A stretch of 7,033 nucleotides of DNA from contig JAQYPI010000136.1 in the NCBI GenBank assembly GCA_028726925.1, forward strand, positions 1 through 7,033, given 5' to 3'. A program made the translations under genes and the position numbers. Numbering within the stretch: the first letter of the stretch is position 1; the number at the start of each line of letters is the position of its first letter. The notes below the pieces were generated by a model. It made no database searches and was not told where the DNA came from. It worked only from the letters and a program-made list of their open reading frames with translations. The DNA is from Caryophanales bacterium (GTDB taxonomy: Bacteria; Bacillota_I; Bacilli_A; RFN20; CAG-826). Shown here piece after piece: positions 1-5,526 of the stretch.

Positions 1-381
1 GAAGATCTAACCTTTGCGGTTAAGGTGACCACCCAAACAACCGCTAGCTATAAAGAGGGGGCGATTAATTTCAAATTCACTGTCGCTCTTCCGACCGGTT
101 TGACTGACCCTGATACTTACGTCTATTTATACAAAGTCAATGACGGAACAAAGGACATTGATCCTGCAAGCTTTGCCATTACACCCACGTCTACTGAGGT
201 GACTACCACTTATACTTTCACAATGAAATGGGGCACCAAGTTTGGGGGCGACAACCCGGTCAAACTTAACAAGGGACAGGCCGAAGTCACTGATATCATC
301 ACTTATCTTGGCCAATTGCAAGGTGCTATGAACAACAAACAAATCGTCGTCACCCTCTCCGAAGTTACCCCTGCTCCCTAA
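1..381 (+). CDS. C-terminal part of a secreted, Thr-rich surface protein, probably a SipW-dependent (TasA/camelysin-like) substrate; 5' end outside window
   Basis: The reading frame is open from the first base to a TAA at 379-381, so the visible 126 residues are the end of a longer protein; the GTG at 25 is not a convincing start because the frame is already open before it. The fragment is rich in Thr, Val and short alternating hydrophobic/polar stretches, as expected for a beta-rich extracellular domain. It has no membrane helix, LPXTG motif or cysteine and ends in a short Pro/Ala/Thr tail. The block WGTKFGGDNP (229-258) resembles a W-G-x-x-F-G-G-x-N-P element I associate with SipW-dependent exported proteins. 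The gene immediately downstream is a SipW-like peptidase, the usual neighbour of such substrates. The signal peptide that would prove this lies outside the window. Its GC content (about 46% over 1-360, hand count) is well below the roughly 60% of the downstream genes. It could instead be an unrelated secreted protein. Confidence 0.6.
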   Translation, partial: EDLTFAVKVTTQTTASYKEGAINFKFTVALPTGLTDPDTYVYLYKVNDGTKDIDPASFAITPTSTEVTTTYTFTMKWGTKFGGDNPVKLNKGQAEVTDIITYLGQLQGAMNNKQIVVTLSEVTPAP

Positions 382-406
382 CCCTCTCTTTCTCAACTGA
401 CCGCAA

Positions 407-1525
407 ATGAGTTCCTCCGTCGAGATCATTACCCTCGTCATCACGCTCGTCTGCTTGGTTTGCTTCTGCACCGTATTCACGATCCTTTTCGGGCATTATT
501 ACAAGTCGAATATCGAAGCGGTGTCCTCCGGCAAGAAGGACATCGCTTTGATCGACAATGCCGTCGACGAGGAGAAGGAGAAGCGCAGCAAAGCCAAGAA
601 GGCGTGGAAGATCGTGGGCAAAGTCGCTTCGTACGTCGTGCTCGGCGCGGTTTTTGCTGTATTCGCGTGCTCGCTCGTGAGCAAGATCAACGATGACGTG
701 ATGCCCTTCGGGGACACCTCGCTCATCGCGATCGCCTCGGGCTCGATGTCCGAACGGACGAGCGACGCGGTCACTACCCATCCCGAACTCGATAACCAGT
801 TCGACAAATACGACCTGATTGGGATCTCGAAAGTCCATTCCCCCGACGACCTCGCCCTCTACGACGTCGTCGCCTACAAGAACAAGGACGACATCACCAT
901 CGTCCACCGCATCGTCGAGATCCGCTCGCTCGGATCCGGGGAAACGGTCTATGTGACGCAAGGGGATTCGAACAAGACCAACGACGCCGGCAGCCAATAC
1001 GCCGATTACCTCACCTTCGACCGAATCGTCGGGAAATATAACGGCACGCGGCTCAAGGGGATCGGGGTATTCGTCTTCTTCCTGCAGTCCCCAAGCGGCA
1101 TCGTCTCAGTGCTATCCGTCATCTACTGCATCTTCATGTTCGACCATTATTCGTCGAAATACGCGAAAGCGATCGTCGAACGGACGAACATGCTCGTCGA
1201 GCTCATCGACTACGACCTCGACAACCCGGAAGGGGATCCCCTCGAAGGGAAATACAAGGAATCCCTCGTCTACCGCGGGTCCACCTACCACTTCGAGGAC
1301 GGCAAATACCTCGGCAAGGTCGGCAACGGCATCGTCGAGGAAGTCTACGAGGATTACATGGTCTTCGTGAAAAAGGACGAATCCGGGAACGCCGTGACGG
1401 TCACCAACACCGCGACCAACGAATCCCGCGTCTTCGAAAACGTCCCGGAAGAAGATCTATCCGACCTCAAGAAATTCCTATCCCTCGTGCAAGACGAGGA
1501 AGCCAATCATACCCAGGAGGAATAA
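407..1525 (+). CDS. SipW-like (S26B, ER-type) signal peptidase I with N-terminal extra helix and long C-terminal extension
   Basis: This is a membrane-bound signal peptidase that cleaves signal peptides of exported proteins on the outer face of the membrane. The catalytic serine is S113 in S-G-S-M (737-748). H167 in I-V-H-R-I-V stands where bacterial Lep enzymes have lysine, which defines the S26B/SipW class. The conserved G-D-S-N...D box is at 186-193 and an F-L-Q-S-P-x-G motif (225-231) opens the last helix. Predicted helices are about 5-27, 69-91 and 219-245. The charged loop 28-68 (many Lys/Arg/Glu) should be cytoplasmic, placing the catalytic domain outside and residues 246-372 inside. 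At 372 residues it is about twice the usual SipW length; the extra is helix 1 and the tail. An in-frame TGA at 398-400 makes ATG 407 the earliest start, though no Shine-Dalgarno sequence precedes it. The likely substrate is the upstream secreted protein. Confidence 0.9.
   Translation: MSSSVEIITLVITLVCLVCFCTVFTILFGHYYKSNIEAVSSGKKDIALIDNAVDEEKEKRSKAKKAWKIVGKVASYVVLGAVFAVFACSLVSKINDDVMPFGDTSLIAIASGSMSERTSDAVTTHPELDNQFDKYDLIGISKVHSPDDLALYDVVAYKNKDDITIVHRIVEIRSLGSGETVYVTQGDSNKTNDAGSQYADYLTFDRIVGKYNGTRLKGIGVFVFFLQSPSGIVSVLSVIYCIFMFDHYSSKYAKAIVERTNMLVELIDYDLDNPEGDPLEGKYKESLVYRGSTYHFEDGKYLGKVGNGIVEEVYEDYMVFVKKDESGNAVTVTNTATNESRVFENVPEEDLSDLKKFLSLVQDEEANHTQEE
1515..1520 (+). promoter_or_regulatory. 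Shine-Dalgarno site for the McrB-like gene
   Basis: A perfect AGGAGG lies 8 bases before ATG 1529, inside the last codons of the signal peptidase gene. It fixes the start of the next gene and suggests translational coupling. Confidence 0.85.
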
Positions 1526-1528
1526 AGC

Positions 1529-3373
1529 ATGCCGAAAACCCATCTCACGCGAAAGAACCTGATCGCCATCTCCCTCGTATTCTTTTTCGGGGTCATGATC
1601 CTTCTTTCCGCCCTCGCGATCGACGGGGGCAACCCGTTCTTCGCGAAGAACAACCCGATCCAGTCGCTTATCCGGGGCATGTTCCCCCTCGAGACGGAGG
1701 AAGGCCTCATCGTGAACGGTGTGCCCATCGGGTCCATCCAGGCTTACATCCTGATTGTCCTCTTCGTCATCTACCTCGTCGTCTGCTCCGCGGCCATCCT
1801 CTATGAATACCGGCTTGCGAAATATTACGACGAGAAGCCGAATTCCAAGAAATGGATGATCACCTACCTCGTGACCTTCCTCGTCTGCGGCGCCCTCTGG
1901 ATCGGCATCTCCATGGTGTCCCAGATCTCGGACAAGCCCTTCCCCTTCTACATCAAGACGTCCTTCATCTTCCTTGGCGAATCCATCCTCTCCGGGGCCA
2001 TCCTCTATCTCATCCTCGGCTCGTTCATCCTCGCGGTTTGCACCCTTGTGGTGAACCTCCGCGACATCGATAAGCCCTTCCGCTTCTTCGATTCCCAGAA
2101 AGAAGCGATGAAGGAACAAGAGAAGAAAGAACTCGAAGAAGCCGTCGCCAAAGCCCAGGGCGAGCTCGCCGCGAGCTTCGGCGAAGCGTCCGCCAAAGGC
2201 GGCGTCGCCGGGGCAAGTGGAGCCGCCGGGACCGCTTCTGGCACCGCCGAAGGGGTCGAACCCTCGCCCCTCAAGGACAAGGTCCGCGTCTTCCCGGGCC
2301 TTTGCACGATCGATGACGAATTCCTCGCCCCGACCCTCCGGGAAGAGGATACGGATATCCCCCTCGATGCCATCTGCACCCGTTTCCGTTCCTACCTCGC
2401 CGCGCACGAGAAGCTCTATTTCTCGCCCCGCGTGATCCGCGAATTTGTCGCCGCCCTCGCCGCGAGCCGCCTCATCATCCTCGAAGGCCTTTCCGGCACC
2501 GGCAAATCGTCCTTGGCCCGTTATTTCAGCGAATTCGTCTCCGAGAAATCCTTCTTCGAGGCCGTCCAGGCGACCTGGAGGGACCGCACCTCGCTTCTTG
2601 GGTATTACAACGACTTCTCCAAGACCTATAACGAAACCGAATTCCTCAAGAGACTTTATCGCGCGACCTACGAGAAAGACGCCTTGAACGTCATGGTCCT
2701 CGACGAAGTCAACATCTCCCGCGTCGAATACTATTTCGCCGACTTCCTTTCCGTCCTCGAATACCCCGAGGACGAATGGAAGATCAAGATCATGCAATTC
2801 CCCTATGACTTCGACGCCCCGACGCATCTAGAAGACGGCGTCCTCAAGATCCCCGCGAACACCTATTTCATCGGCACCGCGAACAAGGACGAATCGACCT
2901 TCACGATCACCGACAAGGTCTATGACCGTGCCATCACGATCGATTTCGACGACCGCAACGAAGCCTTCGTCCCCGAGGGCGATAGCGATCCGATCACCCT
3001 TTCCTATCCCCGCCTCCGCGCCCTCTATGACGCCGCCGAGGCCGATGCGGCCCTGAACCTCAACGCCACCGACAAGAAGCGCTTCAAGGCCCTCACGGAT
3101 TTCGTCTACGACACCTTCGACCTCACCTTCGGCAACCGCATCCTCCGCCAGATCGAGCGCTTCGTCCCGGTCTACGTCGCCTGCGGTGGAACCAAGGAAG
3201 AGGCGCTAGACTTCCTCTTCGCCCGCAAGGTCGTCGCCAAGCTCGAGGGCCGGTTCGAAGAAGGCGTCAAGCAAGGCCTTTCCGACCTCCGTTCCCTCAT
3301 CCGCAAGACGTATGGGGAAGGCGCTTTCGCCGAGACCGGCCACGTCATCGACCGCCTGGCCCGCAAGCTCTAA
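1529..3373 (+). CDS. Membrane-anchored McrB-like AAA+ NTPase (putative GTPase)
   Basis: This 614-residue protein has three parts. Residues 1-178 form a membrane domain with about four helices (roughly 11-31, 70-93, 109-131, 148-177); Lys/Arg positions place both ends in the cytoplasm. Residues 190-216 are a charged Glu/Lys/Ala helix, probably coiled coil, followed by a Gly/Ala/Ser linker (217-243). Residues 280-614 are an AAA+ domain: Walker A G-L-S-G-T-G-K-S (320-327), Walker B V-M-V-L-D-E-V-N (388-395; D392, E393), a W-R-D-x-T-S-L-L-G-Y-Y block (350-360), and G-T-A-N-K-D (449-454). The N-x-D in the last motif and the D-E-[IV]-N Walker B are McrB-family signatures, so GTP may be the substrate. 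Known McrB proteins use an N-terminal DNA-binding domain; here membrane helices take that place. The gene starts 3 bases after the previous stop, in the same frame, and is followed by a McrC/DUF2357-like partner. The AAA+ assignment is secure; the cellular role is unknown. Confidence 0.88.
   Translation: MPKTHLTRKNLIAISLVFFFGVMILLSALAIDGGNPFFAKNNPIQSLIRGMFPLETEEGLIVNGVPIGSIQAYILIVLFVIYLVVCSAAILYEYRLAKYYDEKPNSKKWMITYLVTFLVCGALWIGISMVSQISDKPFPFYIKTSFIFLGESILSGAILYLILGSFILAVCTLVVNLRDIDKPFRFFDSQKEAMKEQEKKELEEAVAKAQGELAASFGEASAKGGVAGASGAAGTASGTAEGVEPSPLKDKVRVFPGLCTIDDEFLAPTLREEDTDIPLDAICTRFRSYLAAHEKLYFSPRVIREFVAALAASRLIILEGLSGTGKSSLARYFSEFVSEKSFFEAVQATWRDRTSLLGYYNDFSKTYNETEFLKRLYRATYEKDALNVMVLDEVNISRVEYYFADFLSVLEYPEDEWKIKIMQFPYDFDAPTHLEDGVLKIPANTYFIGTANKDESTFTITDKVYDRAITIDFDDRNEAFVPEGDSDPITLSYPRLRALYDAAEADAALNLNATDKKRFKALTDFVYDTFDLTFGNRILRQIERFVPVYVACGGTKEEALDFLFARKVVAKLEGRFEEGVKQGLSDLRSLIRKTYGEGAFAETGHVIDRLARKL
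2096..2257 (+). other. Charged helix plus Gly/Ala/Ser linker joining membrane and AAA+ domains
   Basis: Residues 190-216 of the McrB-like protein are dominated by Glu, Lys, Gln and Ala and look like a coiled-coil stalk. Residues 217-243 are almost entirely Gly, Ala, Ser and Thr, a flexible low-complexity linker. The arrangement would let the motor domain move relative to the membrane. The coiled coil was judged by eye, not computed. Confidence 0.6.
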
Positions 3374-3381
3374 AGGCAGGG
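3374..3381 (+). promoter_or_regulatory. Shine-Dalgarno site for the DUF2357-like gene
   Basis: AGGCAGGG directly follows the TAA of the McrB-like gene and ends 8 bases before ATG 3390. It is an imperfect but plausible site. An in-frame TGA at 3384-3386 rules out any start further upstream. Confidence 0.6.
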
Positions 3382-3389
3382 TTTGACCG

Positions 3390-4757
3390 ATGGGGACCCG
3401 CGCCGATTTCCTGACTCGTTTCGACGAAGCGGCCCGTTCGCTCCTCGCGAAGGACCCGCGGGATTTTTCCGTCGCTCTTTGCACCCTCCCTTTCGAAGAG
3501 GATTTCCCCTTCGAGGAAGCAAAAGCCGAGCTCTCCGAGATCGCGGGCGTCTTATCAAGGATCCTAACCATCGTCCGCCGCCCCCGCATCGTCGCGACCA
3601 GGGAAGAAGTCATTTTGCGCTCCGAACTTTCCGGCAAGCTCTCCCACGAATCCTTCGCGGAGACGATGCGCGACCCGAAGCTCTGGAAGGAGAAAGACGG
3701 GTCCATGGCCCCCGAATACGTTCATAGCGAGACCACGATCGACACGTTCCTGACCTACGAGAACCGCTTCATCTGCCTGCTTCTAGATTTCCTCGAGGAC
3801 AAGGTCGACGCGATTCTCTCTGGCGTATCCCCCCTCATCGAGTCGTTCCATTCCTTCTATTCCCAAAAAGGGATGCCCCTTGGCCCCTTTAGCCCGTCCC
3901 ATGACATCGCCCTTCACCCGGACCGCCGCTTCCTCTATCCACTCAAGAAAGACGTCTCCCGCGACGAGGTCTATGAATCGGCCAGCAAGATCCTGCGCCG
4001 TATCCGCCGCGTCAAGGAGACCGAATTCTACCGTCTCGTTTCCCTTCGTCCCCTGAGGCCCCCGGTAATCCCGAACAACGTCCTCCTCCACGAGACGAGC
4101 TACCGGGCCTGCTACCGCTACTATGCGACCGCCTCGGCTTCTATGGCGTCCAAAGAAGAGCTCGACCGCCACTATTTCCATTACGTCGCCCTCTCCTTGC
4201 TCCGCTTTTTCGAGGAGAAGAAGCTTTGGAAGCCCGATGACCAGTTCGTGATCGGCAACGACAAGGACCGTTTCCACCCCATGGACGTCGCCTTCCGCAT
4301 CCCGCCCTTCACCTACGAATTCTCGTTTCACGAGGAAGCCTCCCGCATCGAGGCCCTCGTTTCCTACAAGACGGGGAGGAAGATTCTCTCCTCCACGACC
4401 TTCGCTCTTCTCGTCCGCCGGACCCTAAGCGAGTCCCAAGCGAATCTTGGCGATCCCGAGGACGCCGGAGAATACTGCATCGTCTCGGAGCGCCCCGACG
4501 CGGATACGATCTCGCGCCTCTTGCCCTTCTCCCCCTACCGAAGCGACAAGGACGCCATGATCCAAGAACTATTGAGCGCCATGTCCACCGCCTGCGAGGT
4601 TTCTTATGACACCTTCTCGTCCCGCTGCCCCATCTGCGGCAAGGAAGGGACGCGCTATGACGGCGGAGACTACCATTGCCCCCACTGCGGGGGCGCCTAC
4701 GCGATCCTGCGCTTAGAGGGCAAGGATCTCGTCTGGATCAAGAATCACGGGAGATAA
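3390..4757 (+). CDS. DUF2357/McrC-like partner protein with C-terminal zinc ribbon, no recognisable nuclease motif
   Basis: This is a soluble 455-residue protein without signal peptide or clear membrane helix. The segment around D118-T-F-L-T-Y-E-N-R-F127 matches the T-x-E-N-R-F signature I know from DUF2357/McrC-type partners of McrB NTPases, and the gene directly follows a McrB-like gene as such partners do. Family members often carry a PD-(D/E)XK nuclease after this region. Here the corresponding stretch (about 288-330, with M-D-V-A-F-R at 298-303 and I-E-A-L-V-S-Y-K at 320-327) shows no clear D...(D/E)-x-K set, so nuclease activity is doubtful. Residues 413-433 form a zinc ribbon, C-P-I-C followed by C-P-H-C, which may bind nucleic acid or protein. 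Much of the middle (190-280) is rich in Arg, Tyr and Phe. I infer that it forms a complex with the upstream motor. The family call rests on a short motif and on context; fold prediction could overturn it. Confidence 0.62.
   Translation: MGTRADFLTRFDEAARSLLAKDPRDFSVALCTLPFEEDFPFEEAKAELSEIAGVLSRILTIVRRPRIVATREEVILRSELSGKLSHESFAETMRDPKLWKEKDGSMAPEYVHSETTIDTFLTYENRFICLLLDFLEDKVDAILSGVSPLIESFHSFYSQKGMPLGPFSPSHDIALHPDRRFLYPLKKDVSRDEVYESASKILRRIRRVKETEFYRLVSLRPLRPPVIPNNVLLHETSYRACYRYYATASASMASKEELDRHYFHYVALSLLRFFEEKKLWKPDDQFVIGNDKDRFHPMDVAFRIPPFTYEFSFHEEASRIEALVSYKTGRKILSSTTFALLVRRTLSESQANLGDPEDAGEYCIVSERPDADTISRLLPFSPYRSDKDAMIQELLSAMSTACEVSYDTFSSRCPICGKEGTRYDGGDYHCPHCGGAYAILRLEGKDLVWIKNHGR
4626..4688 (+). 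other. Zinc ribbon at C-terminus of the DUF2357-like protein
   Basis: Two Cys-x-x-Cys knuckles, C413-P-I-C416 and C430-P-H-C433, are spaced by 13 residues, a normal zinc-ribbon geometry. The second pair is followed by the usual Gly-Gly turn. The spacing and intact cysteines suggest a functional metal site. Confidence 0.85.
4749..4753 (+). promoter_or_regulatory. Shine-Dalgarno site for the ABC ATPase gene
   Basis: GGGAG lies 7 bases before ATG 4761, within the last codons of the preceding gene. The preceding TAA is in the same frame, so this ATG is the first possible start. Confidence 0.6.
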
Positions 4758-4760
4758 TCG

Positions 4761-5522
4761 ATGGAAGAAAAGGAACTTGAGACCCTCTCCCCGATCCTCG
4801 AGGCGAGGGACCTCCACAAGAGCTATGGCAAGCACGAAGTCCTCAAGGGCGTGTCCTTTTCGGTCTACCCAGGCGAGGTCTTCGGCTTCATCGGCAAAAA
4901 CGGCGCGGGCAAATCCACGACGATCGATTGCCTTGTCGGCCTCAAGAACGTCGACTCGGGGGATATCCTGATCGATGGCATCGACGCGCGCAAAGACCCC
5001 CTCGACGCGAAGATGGAGATCGGCTACGTCCCAAGCGAGCCGGTCGCTTACGATGTCATGACGGGGAACGAATACCTGCAGTTCGTCGCCTCGAGCTACC
5101 TTATGTACCAAGAAGCCTTCGACGCCAACATGGAATTCCTCAAGAAGAAATTCATGATCGGGGATGATGACCTAAACCGCCGCATCGGGGAATATAGCCA
5201 CGGTATGAAGCAGAAGGTATGCCTCATGGCCTCCCTCATCCATAACCCCAAGGTCTGGATCCTCGACGAGCCGACCGTCGGCCTCGACATCATGGTCTAC
5301 GAGACCCTCATGGGGATGCTCCGCGACTTCGCTCTTCACGGCAAGACCGTTTTCGTCACCTCGCACAACATCGACCTCGTAAGCAGGGTCTGCCACCGCG
5401 TCGCCATCATCAATAACGGCGTCGTTGCCGAGCTCATCGATTTCAAGAAAGAACCGCTCAAACGCCGCAACCTCGGCAAGATTTTCTTCTCGACCTATGG
5501 CAAGAAGGAGGGGGAGGAATAG
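4761..5522 (+). CDS. ABC transporter ATP-binding protein (exporter type)
   Basis: This 253-residue protein is a complete ABC nucleotide-binding domain that would power the permease encoded next. Visible motifs are Walker A G-K-N-G-A-G-K-S-T (45-53), the signature Y-S-H-G-M-K-Q-K (145-152, a variant of LSGGQ usual in ABC-2 type drug/antibiotic/polypeptide exporters), Walker B V-W-I-L-D-E-P-T (165-172; D169, E170), the D-loop G-L-D (174-176) and switch histidine H202 in T-S-H-N. The Q-loop region reads G-Y-V-P-S-E-P-V, with no glutamine, as is common in this subgroup. The length is normal and all catalytic residues are present. It starts 3 bases after the previous stop, and the permease follows after 4 bases. 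The substrate cannot be deduced; export of a peptide, lipid or envelope component, or a role like that of EcsAB, are all possible. Confidence 0.95.
   Translation: MEEKELETLSPILEARDLHKSYGKHEVLKGVSFSVYPGEVFGFIGKNGAGKSTTIDCLVGLKNVDSGDILIDGIDARKDPLDAKMEIGYVPSEPVAYDVMTGNEYLQFVASSYLMYQEAFDANMEFLKKKFMIGDDDLNRRIGEYSHGMKQKVCLMASLIHNPKVWILDEPTVGLDIMVYETLMGMLRDFALHGKTVFVTSHNIDLVSRVCHRVAIINNGVVAELIDFKKEPLKRRNLGKIFFSTYGKKEGEE
5511..5517 (+). promoter_or_regulatory. Shine-Dalgarno site for the permease gene
   Basis: GGGGAGG, inside a longer purine-rich run that ends the ABC ATPase gene, lies 9 bases before ATG 5527. It supports that start. Confidence 0.75.
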
Positions 5523-5526
5523 GGCT

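Noticed and set aside
382..406. A terminator or promoter between the secreted protein and signal peptidase genes
   Set aside because: The 25-base gap has no inverted repeat with a T-run and no room for a -35/-10 pair; a promoter inside the first gene cannot be excluded.
365..997. Minus-strand open frame opposite the signal peptidase
   Set aside because: The sense frame carries the full set of catalytic motifs; the antisense product is low-complexity Asp/Val/Arg-rich sequence typical of a shadow.
1478..2827. A 449-codon open frame on the minus strand opposite the McrB-like gene
   Set aside because: It mirrors the strong C-ending codon bias of the sense gene, its product is a monotonous Gly/Glu/Asp/Val-rich sequence with no domain, and the sense strand encodes clear AAA+ motifs.
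3206..4331. Two minus-strand open frames (3206-3706 and 3783-4331) opposite the DUF2357-like gene
   Set aside because: No recognisable motifs; they overlap a well-supported sense gene and arise from codon bias.
1529..4757. Calling the pair a functional McrBC restriction system
   Set aside because: I see no DNA-binding N-terminal domain and no canonical PD-(D/E)XK residues, and the ATPase is membrane-anchored; only family relationship is supported.
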